Part shown: piece after piece, positions 34,234 to 43,294 of the stretch
Layout of the letters: each line of letters begins with the position of its first letter
Numbering within the stretch: position 1 is the first letter of the stretch
NCBI RefSeq assembly: GCF_030403505.1
Contig: NZ_JAUEMJ010000012.1
Coordinates: forward strand, 124,001 to 188,000
Direction: 5' to 3'
Length of the DNA: 64,000 nucleotides
DNA from: Glycomyces tritici
Lineage (GTDB): Bacteria > Actinomycetota > Actinomycetes > Mycobacteriales > Micromonosporaceae
The notes under the pieces: model-generated
Seen by the model: the letters and a program-made list of their open reading frames with translations, nothing else
Told to the model about the DNA's origin: nothing
Databases searched by the model: none
Translations under genes and position numbers: made by a program

Positions 34234-34773
34234 ATGAACCGAGCCCTCCGGATCATCTTCTCCCGCTACGGGATCGTCGTCATCATCCTGATCCTCGTGC
34301 TCGGTGTCATCGCACTGGCCAGCCAACGCGCGCAGACACCGCTCGACGGCGGCAACTCCAGCAACGGCGGCTCTACCGCAGAGGCCAGTTCCGAGGCGTT
34401 CACTGAAGACGACGGCTTTGCGACGGAGAACTGCGAAGGCGACGACTGCTACCCCGAAGAGGAGCTGCCGCAGGAAGCGGTCGACCGCTCGGTCGAGTTC
34501 GCCGAGGCCTGGCTCAATCCGAACGGCTACAGCGCCGACGGCTGGTACGAGTCCATCATCCCGTTCCTCACCGACGAGCAGGCCGAACTGATGCAGGGCG
34601 TCGACCCCAGCGCGGTGCCCGCCACAGAGATCACCGCACCACCGGTCCCCGAGGGCCTGAAGGTCGCCTTCCCGATGGACACGGGAACGCTGACGCTCAC
34701 CATGACCGAAGGCTCCAACAACCTGACCGGGACCGGCTGGCTCGTCTCGGCGATCGACTGGGAGCAGTCATGA
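34234..34773 (+). CDS. Bitopic VirB8/TcpC-like protein
   Basis: 179 aa. One N-terminal membrane helix (about residues 12-31), an acidic Ser/Gly linker with CEGDDC, then a small alpha/beta domain (RSVEFAEAWLNPNGYSADGW ... FLTDEQAELM) of NTF2/VirB8-like appearance. In such systems this subunit bridges the channel outside the membrane. Starts three bases after the previous stop and overlaps the next gene by four bases. Confidence 0.7.
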   Translation: MNRALRIIFSRYGIVVIILILVLGVIALASQRAQTPLDGGNSSNGGSTAEASSEAFTEDDGFATENCEGDDCYPEEELPQEAVDRSVEFAEAWLNPNGYSADGWYESIIPFLTDEQAELMQGVDPSAVPATEITAPPVPEGLKVAFPMDTGTLTLTMTEGSNNLTGTGWLVSAIDWEQS

Positions 34774-35936
34774 GTGCCATCGGCGACGACGAGACCACCG
34801 CGAAGGAACGCTCCGCGAACCCCATCGCCCCCAAGATCCCCAAGAAGCTCCGGCCGTGGATGTGGATCCTGACCGTGGTCAGCGTGTGCTGCCTCGGAGC
34901 GGTCGTCTCTATCATGCAGCTGCTGTCCGACCAGTCGAACGGCGACGACGGCACGGTGAGCCTGGCCGGCTGCGGTACGAACTCGACGGTCGACCCGAAC
35001 GCCGAGTTCCCCGCGATCACCCCGTACACCTCCGAGGAGATCAAGAACGCCGCGATCATCATCTCGGTCGGGCAGGACCTCGAAATCCCGGCCCGCGGCT
35101 GGATCATCGCCGTCGCGACGGCGATGCAGGAGTCGAGCCTGACCAACCACGGCCACCTCGGCGACCAGAACGACCACGACTCCCTCGGCCTGTTCCAGCA
35201 GCGCCCCTCATCCGGCTGGGGCACACCCGAACAGATCCAGGACCCCGTCTACGCCTCCACCAAGTTCTACGAGAAGCTCCTGACCATCGACAACTGGGAA
35301 AGGCTCCCGCTCACCGTTGCGGCCCAACGGGTCCAGATCTCCGCCTTCCCCAACGCGTACGCCAAGCACGAACCGAAGGCGACCGAGATCGTCAACACCC
35401 TGACCGGCGGTGGCGGCCGCGTGGCAGCGGTGGACACGCAGCTCGGCAGCTGCACGCCCTCGGGTGAACTCTCGGCCTCGGGCTGGATCATCCCTGTCGA
35501 GGGGCCGCTCAACTCCGGGTTTCGGACCGCCCAGCGGCCGACCCACAACGGCGTCGACATCGGCGCACCGCGCGGCGCGACCGTAGTCGCCGCAGCTGCG
35601 GGAACCGTGATCACCTCAGAGTGCAATGCCAGTCTGTACGGGGCGCCGTACTCCTGCAACCAGGACGGCTCGCCCGAAGTGGCCGGATGCGGCTGGTACG
35701 TCAACATCGTGCACGCCGGTGATTATCTGACCCGCTACTGCCACTTCGGTTCCGCACCGATGGTGAAAGAAGGCGACGTGGTCCAGGCCGGTCAGATCCT
35801 CGGCTATGTCGGCTCTTCGGGCCGGTCGAGCGGGCCGCACCTGCACTTCGAGACGCACCTGAACGCCGACCGCAGCCCGGCCGGCGCGGTGGACCCCGTC
35901 GACTTCATGAACCAGATGGGCGCCCCTCTCGGATAA
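34770..35936 (+). CDS. Two-domain cell-wall hydrolase (transglycosylase-like plus M23 peptidase)
   Basis: 388 aa. Membrane helix at about residues 33-55. Residues about 85-215 resemble lytic transglycosylase-type domains (IAVATAMQESSL, LGLFQQRPSSGWG). The C-terminal LytM/M23 zinc peptidase domain has HNGVDIGAP (H259, D263) and GPHLHFETH. The enzyme would open peptidoglycan for the secretion apparatus, the VirB1-like role. It is last in the operon and coupled by ATGA to the upstream gene. Confidence 0.9.
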   Translation: MSAIGDDETTAKERSANPIAPKIPKKLRPWMWILTVVSVCCLGAVVSIMQLLSDQSNGDDGTVSLAGCGTNSTVDPNAEFPAITPYTSEEIKNAAIIISVGQDLEIPARGWIIAVATAMQESSLTNHGHLGDQNDHDSLGLFQQRPSSGWGTPEQIQDPVYASTKFYEKLLTIDNWERLPLTVAAQRVQISAFPNAYAKHEPKATEIVNTLTGGGGRVAAVDTQLGSCTPSGELSASGWIIPVEGPLNSGFRTAQRPTHNGVDIGAPRGATVVAAAAGTVITSECNASLYGAPYSCNQDGSPEVAGCGWYVNIVHAGDYLTRYCHFGSAPMVKEGDVVQAGQILGYVGSSGRSSGPHLHFETHLNADRSPAGAVDPVDFMNQMGAPLG

Positions 35937-36118
35937 CGACCCACGCGAAAGCAACCGTGCCCGACCCACGTCGAGTGCCACCAGTCTTCCCACAGGCGCG
36001 TTCGCCCTCCTCAAAATGAGAACTCGTCGCGTACCCCCCGACTTGCCTCAGGTCGATAAACTCTCGGATTGTGAGCGGCACACAACCCCTTGTGCTGCTG
36101 CAGTACAGAGGAGTTGCG

Positions 36119-36517
36119 ATGGTCGAAGCAATACCTGATCCCGAGGAGTCTCGAGAGCGTCTGCGAGCGTGGAAGGGCAGGATCGACCAGCTCGCCGCCG
36201 ACACGCAGGCCATGAGCGATCGGATGCAGGAACTCCGCGTGACAGTGTCCGACCCGAACCACATGGTCAGCGTGACGGTCGATTCCACCGGCAACCTCCT
36301 CGACATTCAGCTCACCGAGCGCAGCAGGCGCGTCGAGCTGCAGCACGTCTCGCAGACGATCATGGAGACGATCCGGGAAGCGAAGGTCCAGGTCGCCGAG
36401 CAGGCCAAGGAGATCATCGAAACCACCCTGGGCGGTGATTCGGCTGCCGGCCGCGCCATCGCCGAACGGGTCCGCAACCAGCTCATGCCGCCGGTCGAGC
36501 CCGAGGAGCGCTGGTAG
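36119..36517 (+). CDS. YbaB/EbfC-family protein (locus 4)
   Basis: 132 aa. ATG at 36119 behind GAGGAG. Helix ERLRAWKGRIDQLAADTQAM, sheet VSVTVDSTGNLLDIQLT, then the long helix MEAKVQ-type region: the YbaB/EbfC fold. First gene of a compact five-gene cassette (YbaB-fold, EspC-like, WXG/membrane, toxin, immunity). The 180 bases before it contain no gene. Confidence 0.85.
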   Translation: MVEAIPDPEESRERLRAWKGRIDQLAADTQAMSDRMQELRVTVSDPNHMVSVTVDSTGNLLDIQLTERSRRVELQHVSQTIMETIREAKVQVAEQAKEIIETTLGGDSAAGRAIAERVRNQLMPPVEPEERW

Positions 36518-36519
36518 CC

Positions 36520-36840
36520 ATGGGGAACGGATTCACAGTCGACCCGGAGGAACTGCGCGCGCACGCGGGCCACCTCGAAGAGCTGAAGGGCCGCTTCGAC
36601 GCGGTCATTAACGCCAGCACACACATCGAACAGGACGACGAAGCGTACGGGACCCTGTGCGGCTGGATCTCCGGGTGCCTGGAGGAACGCCACCAGGACC
36701 AGGACAGGATCACCGCCTACCTGGCCGAGAACTTCACCATCGCCGCCCAGTCCCTCCGGGATTGCGCCGACGACTACGAGACCAGCGATACCGAGTCCCA
36801 AGGCGCGTTCAGTGAGCTCGAAGGCCGGATGGGGGCGTAG
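36520..36840 (+). CDS. EspC/WXG100-like small protein (locus 4)
   Basis: 106 aa. Starts FTVDPEELRAHAGHLEELKG and ends LRDCADDYETSDTESQGAF, the pattern of EspC-type ESX substrates, with the YxxxD secretion signal intact (YETSD). Separated by two bases from the YbaB-fold gene and by three from the WXG/membrane gene. Probably forms the exported heterodimer with the latter. Confidence 0.85.
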   Translation: MGNGFTVDPEELRAHAGHLEELKGRFDAVINASTHIEQDDEAYGTLCGWISGCLEERHQDQDRITAYLAENFTIAAQSLRDCADDYETSDTESQGAFSELEGRMGA

Positions 36841-36843
36841 GCG

Positions 36844-37545
36844 ATGTCGGACAACTCATTGATCGCCCCGGTCGAATCGAACCGGAACGCCTACGACGGC
36901 GCCGGTCTGGTCGAGGGCTACTTCGACATGGTCGCCGCCTTCAAATCCGACGGATGGGTGGACGACCTCCTCGGCGGCGCCGGATTCGCTCTCGAGGTGG
37001 TCGGCTCGGCGCTCGACCCCTTCAGCGCATTGCTGGCCAACGGCCTCGGGTGGGCCATGGAGTACTTCGAACCGCTCCGGGAGATGCTCGAAGAGCTCAC
37101 CGGCAAGGCCGACGTGGTCATGTCGCACGCCCAGACCTGGACCAACATGTCCAGCGAGCTGAAGTCGATCGCCGAGGATCTGCAGTCGTTCCTCGCCTCT
37201 GACATGCCCGGCTGGAGCGGCGACGCCGCCGACTCCTACCAGGCGTTGATGGTGCACAACGTGAACTCAGCCAACGCGCTCAGCGCCATGGCGGAGGCAC
37301 TGTCCGCAGCAACGCAGGGCGCAGGCGGGCTCGTACAGGTCTCGCACGATCTCGTGCGGGACTTGATCGCCGAGCTGGTCGCGCATGTCATCGTGTGGGC
37401 TATCGAGGCGATCTTCGTGGTCACGATTCCTGTCATCGCCGCGCAGATCGTTGCGGCAGTCGTGAAGTGGGCCGGAATCATCCTCGGGTACGGCATGGCT
37501 CTGGTCCAGAGCCTCCAGAACCTCAAAGCACTCCTGGGGCTCTGA
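36844..37545 (+). CDS. WXG-type / membrane-helix effector module (locus 4)
   Basis: 233 aa. Helical WXG-type domain with LDPFSALLANGLGWAMEYFE and DMPGWSGDAADSYQAL (W124-S-G126), then hydrophobic helices (about residues 165-225). Closely matches residues 77-240 of the protein at 13216-14505. It ends without a toxin domain; the toxin follows as a separate gene nine bases later. Confidence 0.82.
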   Translation: MSDNSLIAPVESNRNAYDGAGLVEGYFDMVAAFKSDGWVDDLLGGAGFALEVVGSALDPFSALLANGLGWAMEYFEPLREMLEELTGKADVVMSHAQTWTNMSSELKSIAEDLQSFLASDMPGWSGDAADSYQALMVHNVNSANALSAMAEALSAATQGAGGLVQVSHDLVRDLIAELVAHVIVWAIEAIFVVTIPVIAAQIVAAVVKWAGIILGYGMALVQSLQNLKALLGL

Positions 37546-37554
37546 GGCGGAACC

Positions 37555-38235
37555 ATGAGAAGAACCCTGAAACTCCTCCTGCTCCTTGGCATCGGCCTCT
37601 TGATGGCGAAGGACAAAGACGGTGGTATCACCCCTGGGGGCACCGACAACACCATCGACCCGGCCACTGGCAAACCCAAGTCCGATGCCGAGCGCAAAGA
37701 AGACATGTCCTACAAGGGGCAAGATGCCGGCAAAGACTTCGAAGGCGTAGCGAAAGCAGCCGAGGACGAGGCCCAAAGCGGACGCAGCGACAGTACCGAA
37801 GGCAGCCCGACCGACTCGGATGCCGACACCTCGCAGGATTCGGATGGGGACGGCCAACCCGACACGACTTCCGAGGGCGGTCCCTATGCGACGGAGGAGA
37901 ACCTCGAAGGGGAGGTTGACACGCCGATCAATAACCCCAACGATCCGTCCGATACGATCACGGACATCGACCGGGTGAAGGACGGCGTCCTGTGGGAGGA
38001 GAAATCTGCGACTTCCGCAGGGGATACAGGCAAATGGGTGGACAAGCACATTGAAAAGAAGTTCAATGCTTACCTTCGGGCCCAGCAGTACATGAAGGGG
38101 TACGAGGACGCTCCCATTGGATTCAAATTCACAGAGCCCAACGCTGATCCTGCCTTCAAGTCAGCAGTGGAGGCGAAGATCGCCGAGCTGCAAGCGCAGA
38201 ACCCTGACGTTGATATTCGATTGGAATGGTCGTAG
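37555..38235 (+). CDS. Probable nuclease toxin (PD-(D/E)XK-like)
   Basis: 226 aa. N-terminal hydrophobic helix (LKLLLLLGIGLLMA), an acidic disordered linker (residues about 40-125), then a C-terminal domain with DTITDIDRVKDGVLWEEKSA, where D...E-x-K resembles the catalytic core of restriction-endonuclease-like toxins. AYLRAQQYMKGYEDAPIGFK and DVDIRLEWS follow. The nuclease call is from motif spacing only. The downstream gene overlaps by ten bases, as expected for an immunity protein. GC content falls from here on, a sign of exchange. Confidence 0.65.
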   Translation: MRRTLKLLLLLGIGLLMAKDKDGGITPGGTDNTIDPATGKPKSDAERKEDMSYKGQDAGKDFEGVAKAAEDEAQSGRSDSTEGSPTDSDADTSQDSDGDGQPDTTSEGGPYATEENLEGEVDTPINNPNDPSDTITDIDRVKDGVLWEEKSATSAGDTGKWVDKHIEKKFNAYLRAQQYMKGYEDAPIGFKFTEPNADPAFKSAVEAKIAELQAQNPDVDIRLEWS

Positions 38236-38588
38236 TGAGCTACATTTTTGATGTCGGAGATGAAACGGTCTGGAGCCCTTCGCTGAGCGTCGGTCGCCTC
38301 TACGTTGAGACGACGGAAGCGATGGGTCTGAGCATCGGTGTCTCAACCGGGCTCATCGCCGAGGCATCGGATATGTACGAGCTGCATCCTCAGCAGTTCC
38401 CGGCATTCGTTTACGAACTCGGCTTCGGGAGCACTTCGAAACATGAGGTGTACCGCTCACTTGTACGCGGGTTCGTAGCGGTCAGCCTGGTGATGATGGA
38501 GCGAGGCGGAATCGGTCCGGATGTAGTAGGCGCTGCAGGCCAGTATGGTGCCGAGATGGCTCTTCTGAGAAATACGATGCCACGATAG
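38226..38588 (+). CDS. Probable immunity protein for the locus 4 toxin
   Basis: 120 aa, starting inside the end of the toxin gene. Acidic small protein (SYIFDVGDETVWSPSLSVGR ... EASDMYELHPQQFPAFVYEL). No known family. Position directly after the toxin with translational overlap, and lower GC than its surroundings, support immunity. Confidence 0.65.
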   Translation: MVVVSYIFDVGDETVWSPSLSVGRLYVETTEAMGLSIGVSTGLIAEASDMYELHPQQFPAFVYELGFGSTSKHEVYRSLVRGFVAVSLVMMERGGIGPDVVGAAGQYGAEMALLRNTMPR

Positions 38589-38615
38589 CGAAGCGAGATT
38601 GCTCGGGGAATTCTT

Positions 38616-38711
38616 GTGGCTACGAACTATAGGTTCGAGCTAACGGCGTGTCCAGTCGAGGAAGCTTCGGCGCTGTTCAGTGCGGTTTTGGGCTTGACTC
38701 GCTTCGAATAA
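38616..38711 (+). CDS. Short reading frame, possible immunity-gene remnant
   Basis: 31 codons from a GTG at 38616 behind GGGGA, ending at TAA: it begins MATNYRFELTACPVEEASAL and continues to LTRFE. The composition looks protein-like, but it stops abruptly, so it may be the surviving 5' end of an additional immunity gene. The remaining bases to 38820 hold nothing recognisable. Confidence 0.3.
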   Translation: MATNYRFELTACPVEEASALFSAVLGLTRFE

Positions 38712-38820
38712 TCGCCTCCCACGCCGTTGGTCGGGAAGGCCTGGTGGGGCCGGTGACCTTGAGTCTCGCTAGGGGTTCGAGGAGGGTCGGCGGCTCAGGG
38801 TGGAAGAGGCAGCTATACCT

Positions 38821-40256
38821 CTATCGGGGTTCCGAACAGGCGGCTGTCTTAGGAAAACGAGGTGCGCGGGGTCTGGACAGGATCGTCTCGGCATCGATCG
38901 GCTCCAGCAGTTCTGAACGCCACGCGGCGCGAAACGCCCGACGGGTTGGGCCGCACGGATTTCGAAGCTTCATAATGAACAGGTCGGCGCACTGCCCCAC
39001 CGCGGTGCGCCGACCAACCCCTAATGCTCCAGCTCCACCGCCGCGAGAGCTCGACCTCCAAACCGACACGGCTTCCGCAACGATCTCCACTGCGTGGTCC
39101 TCAGCCCACTCGACCTCCAGCGGCGCGCAGACCCGCAGGCCAGGGCTGTCGGTATCGAGCCTGATCACCGAGCTGAGCGGTCCGGTCCGGCGCTCCCAAG
39201 CCTGAACCATCGTGATGCGAAAGCGCGCTTGGGAAGGAAATGCAGCGTAGTAGAGCCGTCGCCCTCCGATCACGGCTGCGAAGTGCAGGCCGGCCAGGTA
39301 AGGACCGGTGGACTCAGTCGCGTGCTTGTCGAATCTGCCATCGTGCTCGAAGCTCCCAGTGCCACCGCCTCGCGGAATGCCTGACGCTCATCGAAATGTC
39401 GCTCCCAGTTGCCGAGGTACGGGCTGATCGGGTTGGTTCGGTGCGCCCCTTGGAAAGGCGTTCCAGCCAGGATCCGTCGTGAGGCTGTCGGGACAAGCGC
39501 GGACACGATACGGAGCGGCACTGTCGGGCTCTCGAAAAGTGCCGGGGCCTCGGCCGAGTCGACGCCGAGCGCGCGCCGGAGGAAGGCGAGCAGCCCCACC
39601 CAGAGCTGGACACAGCGGTCGGCGAAGGTGGTCGTTGCGGTCAGGTGAGCATGGTGCAGCTCTTGTGAACCGACCAGGAACCGCGCCCAGGCGTCTTCTC
39701 GGAGCTTGCCGAAGTCGTAGCGGTCCTCGCGATCGTCCTCCCAGAACCGGCGGCGGGGCCGCTCCGGCGGCTCTGGTGGTTCGTCGCCATTGCGGCAAGG
39801 TGCAGGGCGACGCCCCGCGGCCCCTTCGGAGGTGGGGCCGGGCGATGGCCGATCCGCGTGTCCGGAGCGGGGTCGGCCCGTCTCAGCCGTGTGGGGTGGG
39901 TCAGGTTGTTCGCCTCGGCGGTGTCGGCCAGTGCGGTTGTCAGGACGCCAGTCCGGCGAGTCGAATGGGCCGTGATCGAGCGGATCATGCGGGCGCTCGC
40001 GGTCGATAATCCACGTGTCGCCGGGCCGATGCCGCAGATGCGGCGGCTCGAAACGCGGGGAACGCGGGTCCGATTCGGGGAGCGCCGGGTCGGACGAGTC
40101 GGGGTCGTAGCGGTACGCGCCGAGTGAGTCGTGGTCGCCAGCGACGACATAAACCACCTGCTCAAGGTAGGTGGGAACGCCCGGTCGACGGTTCTGATTC
40201 GCCCCGGAATGGCTGTTTGCGGGCAGCCCGAAATCGAGTATGGTCGTAGTTGCCAA
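38821..40256 (-). pseudogene. Frameshifted gene of unknown function
   Basis: The TTG at 40256 with AGAGGAG nine bases upstream opens a frame that runs well (Arg/Pro/Asp-rich, then LWVGLLAFLRRALGV and YLGNWERHFDERQAFREAVA) to about 39365, then turns into unlikely sequence and stops at 39270. From 39387 the neighbouring frame continues with convincing protein (FEHDGRFDKHATESTGPYL, HFAAVIGGRRLYYAAFPSQ) to 38821 but has no start codon of its own in that stretch. One shift near 39340-39385 joins them into a protein of about 475 aa. No family recognised. Either a decayed gene or a sequencing error. Confidence 0.6.
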
Positions 40257-40481
40257 GGGAGCTTGCTCCTCTGGTTTAGGGGCCGCCCGGTGGATCTTGT
40301 TTGGCGACTAGGGCCACCGGGCGGCAGTGCCATCTCTGCCATGTTCAGCGAATCTTCGCACAGCCGGATCAACCGAAGGTGCACAGACGTGCTGACCAAA
40401 TGGTGAGCGAACATCGGATGGTTGTCAACCGTCACTCTCGGTGTGTCGTGAAGTCTTAAGTGGTGCTTCTCTGCGGGGCGG

Positions 40482-41456
40482 TCAGATCAGTCCCTCTCCG
40501 CCCGCGAGCGAGGCGACGCAATCACCTTGCACTGCAACGACAAAGACAAACGTTTCATTGTTCAAGTCGCCTTCGAGGGAAACTTCCACCTCGATGTTCG
40601 TGATGGACGTCCCTGAGGTCTCTGCGGGTTCGGCTCCGTTTAGGAAGGCGGTCGTTTCACCGTTGGACACAGCCCATTCGGTGATTGCAGTATCTAGGTC
40701 TTGTGGCGTTACACCTGTGTAGGAACCGCATTGGAAGTCAGCTGCCGTGGCCGGCTCGCGCTCGACGACGATTGTGCGCAAGAAGTCAGTAGCCAGCGCC
40801 TGCGGATCGACAGCCTCACCCGTGGCGTCGTCTGAGCTTGGCTCCTCTTCCACCGCCGCCAGAACAGCGTCGGAGACGCAGAAGGTGCCGTCGTCTTCTT
40901 GGACCGTGACAACAAAGTCCTCGAACTGCTGCTTGCCGTCGTAGATGTAGAAGACCGTGATCCCGACCCCAATGCCATCGGTAGTGGGCACAGCGTCACC
41001 TGCGTCGAGGTCGACTCGAGTGATTCCTCCTAGGTCATCTGCATGAGTTTGGCGAATGTCATCGAGATCAGAAGTTGTCACTTCTGGGGAGGCGTCTTCA
41101 CAGAGTGCTGCGTTTGCCCGCTCCGGATCCTCATTAGAGCCGTTGCTGAGATAGCGCAAGGCAGCACCGATCGCGTCAGTGGCAGCTTCGTCCCGCGGGT
41201 CAACGTTCTCCGGATTCCCGCTCGCTGCGATGCCAGGAGCGGCCCAGGCGCCGAAACCCAGGGCGACAGCCCAGAGGGCTGCCATTGCTCCGACGCGGCC
41301 CCACTTTCTTGGCGGGTCGGCGAATTCGGTGTCCTCGGTCTGGTCTACCGCGACGACTCGGTACTGCTTGCCGTCGGAGCTGCGGACCGTGGACCCGCGG
41401 CTAGCACGGCGCGGACCTCGAGCGGTGCGAACGACACGCCGGAACAACCTACCCAT
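40482..41456 (-). CDS. Bitopic membrane protein with two NTF2-like domains (TcpC-like)
   Basis: 324 aa from the ATG at 41456. Basic cytoplasmic start, one membrane helix (about residues 55-75), then two extracytoplasmic alpha/beta repeats (ALRYLSNGSNEDPERANAAL ... VGITVFYIYDGKQQFEDFVV and ATDFLRTIVVEREPATAADF ... TNIEVEVSLEG). This layout resembles TcpC-type conjugation proteins; the call is tentative. It may belong to the secretion module at 28-36 kb, although it is separate from it. Confidence 0.65.
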   Translation of the reverse strand: MGRLFRRVVRTARGPRRASRGSTVRSSDGKQYRVVAVDQTEDTEFADPPRKWGRVGAMAALWAVALGFGAWAAPGIAASGNPENVDPRDEAATDAIGAALRYLSNGSNEDPERANAALCEDASPEVTTSDLDDIRQTHADDLGGITRVDLDAGDAVPTTDGIGVGITVFYIYDGKQQFEDFVVTVQEDDGTFCVSDAVLAAVEEEPSSDDATGEAVDPQALATDFLRTIVVEREPATAADFQCGSYTGVTPQDLDTAITEWAVSNGETTAFLNGAEPAETSGTSITNIEVEVSLEGDLNNETFVFVVAVQGDCVASLAGGEGLI

Positions 41457-41815
41457 GACCACACCCTATTGGACCGGACCCACCGACCTCAACCACAAGC
41501 CGCCGACTCCCGCCGCGTCCTTCGCCCGACGGGTCCGCCTCGCGGAGCGTTGAGGACGACAGCCACCGAACCTGGCCAAGCATCACCTCTTAGATTTCGA
41601 GGCAATCAGGTGCGAGTGACAGGTTCTTTGTCCTTTTTCATGCGGTTCATTATGATCTGTAAGGTCCAGCCTGGCGCTCCACCGTCTCATTAACTGGCGT
41701 TAGCGGCATTGGCGGGTCGTGGCGCTCCCCCGTCGGATGCGCGCTCCGCGCGGTCTTGGCGAGTGGCCTCCTGAGCTGGGTTCGCTTGGAATACTGGCGC
41801 GTGAGGGGGCTGGGG
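41457..41815. other. 359-bp divergent intergenic region
   Basis: Lies between the TcpC-like gene and the GNAT gene. It has an AT-richer patch (41600-41660) suited to promoters but no supported gene. A 32-codon frame on the plus strand begins inside the opposite start codon and is not convincing. Confidence 0.4.
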
Positions 41816-42511
41816 ATGAAGTACCGGATCATGGAGCAGACGCGGCCCGGCGGGCTGGTGGAGCAGGTGTACCGCGAGGTGCTGGCGCCCGCGTTCCCCG
41901 CTGAGGAGCTGGAGAGCGAATCGGGTGTCACAGAGACCCTGGAGGCCGGGCTCGGGAGCCTGCTCGTGGCGGTCGACGAGGCGGGCCGGCCTGCCGGGGC
42001 GGCGTTCGGGCGCTGGTCGGAGGCGTCGCGGGTGCAGCTGCTGGCGTACCTGGCGGTGAAGCCGGGCACGCGCGGGCACGGCCTCGGCGGGCGGCTGCTG
42101 CGCGACGCGATCGAGGCGTGGCGCGAGCGGTACGACCCGTGCGCGATCGTCGCCGAGGTCGAGTCCCCGGACGCGCCCACGGTGCACGAGGCCTACGGCG
42201 ACCCGCGCCGCCGCCTGGCGTTCTACGAGGCGGCCGGCGCCCGCGTCCTCGACCTGCCGTACTTCCAGCCGGGCATCGGCAGCCCCTCTCGGCGCGTGCG
42301 GGGCATGCTCCTGCTGGTGCTCCACGCGGACCCGTCCTTCACGCAGGGACGCCCGGACCGCCTCTCAGGGCGGCCGCTGCGCACGTTCATGGAGGCGTAC
42401 CTCGAATCGGCCGAAGGCGCGAGGCCGACCGACTGGGACGCGAGGACCCTGTTCGAAGCGATCGACCGCGAAGGCGGTATTCCCATGGGGCGCACGGCAA
42501 CTCAGCACTGA
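41816..42511 (+). CDS. GNAT family N-acetyltransferase
   Basis: 231 aa from the ATG at 41816 (GAGGGGG upstream). The acetyl-CoA site motif RGHGLGGRLLRDAIE lies after the strand VQLLAYLAVKP, and FYEAAGARVLDLPYFQPG is the typical C-terminal GNAT signature. The last 60 residues extend beyond the normal domain. Substrate unknown. Transcribed alone. Confidence 0.9.
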   Translation: MKYRIMEQTRPGGLVEQVYREVLAPAFPAEELESESGVTETLEAGLGSLLVAVDEAGRPAGAAFGRWSEASRVQLLAYLAVKPGTRGHGLGGRLLRDAIEAWRERYDPCAIVAEVESPDAPTVHEAYGDPRRRLAFYEAAGARVLDLPYFQPGIGSPSRRVRGMLLLVLHADPSFTQGRPDRLSGRPLRTFMEAYLESAEGARPTDWDARTLFEAIDREGGIPMGRTATQH

Positions 42512-42700
42512 GCGAAGCGGTGGGGGTTCCCGGGCCTGCATCGGTGCACTACAGTCGCTCCCAGTGCGCCAAGCCACACCCCCCGCCAGCGAACATGAAC
42601 TTGGAATGATCGAGCGACCCGCAACCCCCGCCCCGAGGGCCCCCCGCGACCGCGTGAACGACGCGCCCCCGCCGCCCGCCCTCGCGCCGAGGGCGCGCCG

Positions 42701-43264
42701 GTGATCGCCGCGTGCCTGACGGCCGCGCTCACCGCGTTCGTGTCGGCGTTCTTCCCGATCACGCCCGTCGAGCCCTACCTGCTGGCGCTGGCCGCCGCGA
42801 CCTCGTACAGCCCGATCGCGCTCGGCATCGCGGCCGCCGTGGGCCAGACGCTCGGGAAGACGACGCTCTTCCTGGGGGCCCGCGGGGCGTTTCGGTCGGC
42901 TCGGCTGCGCCGGTGGGTCGAGGCCGCCGAGGAGCGGCGCGACCGGCGGCGTGCCGACCGGAGTCCCGAAGGGGCCGCAGCGGAGGGCGACGGGGCCGCT
43001 TCGACCGCTGTGCGGGTGCGCCGCGGCCCGCTCGCGGCGCTGATCGCGTTCGGTCGCAGGCTTCTCGCGCTGCTGGACCGCCCGTCCCTCGCCGTGCCGA
43101 TCCTGCTCCTCAGCGCCACAACGGGTCTGCCGCCGTTGATGGCCACGAGCATCTACGCTGCGGGCACGCGCATCAACCTCCCGCTGTTCGTCGCGGCCTG
43201 CCTGGTCGGCCGCTCGATCCGCTTCATCGCGATCGCGTACGCCCCGCAGCTGGTCCTCGGCTGA
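42701..43264 (+). CDS. Small integral membrane protein (VTT/DedA-like pattern)
   Basis: 187 aa, GTG start at 42701. Three to four membrane helices: ACLTAALTAFVSAFFPITPV, ALGIAAAVGQTLGKTTLFLG and, after a basic loop, helices near residues 125-185. Re-entrant Pro-Val-Glu-Pro and GQTLGK segments are reminiscent of VTT/SNARE-associated proteins; the call is tentative. The 189 bases before it hold no gene. Confidence 0.65.
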   Translation: MIAACLTAALTAFVSAFFPITPVEPYLLALAAATSYSPIALGIAAAVGQTLGKTTLFLGARGAFRSARLRRWVEAAEERRDRRRADRSPEGAAAEGDGAASTAVRVRRGPLAALIAFGRRLLALLDRPSLAVPILLLSATTGLPPLMATSIYAAGTRINLPLFVAACLVGRSIRFIAIAYAPQLVLG

Positions 43265-43294
43265 GTTGCCGTCTCCGAGTACGGTCGGTCCACT

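Noticed and set aside
41455..41553. 32-codon plus-strand frame starting in the TcpC-like gene's start codon.
   Set aside because: No ribosome-binding site and complete overlap with the likely promoter of the opposite gene.
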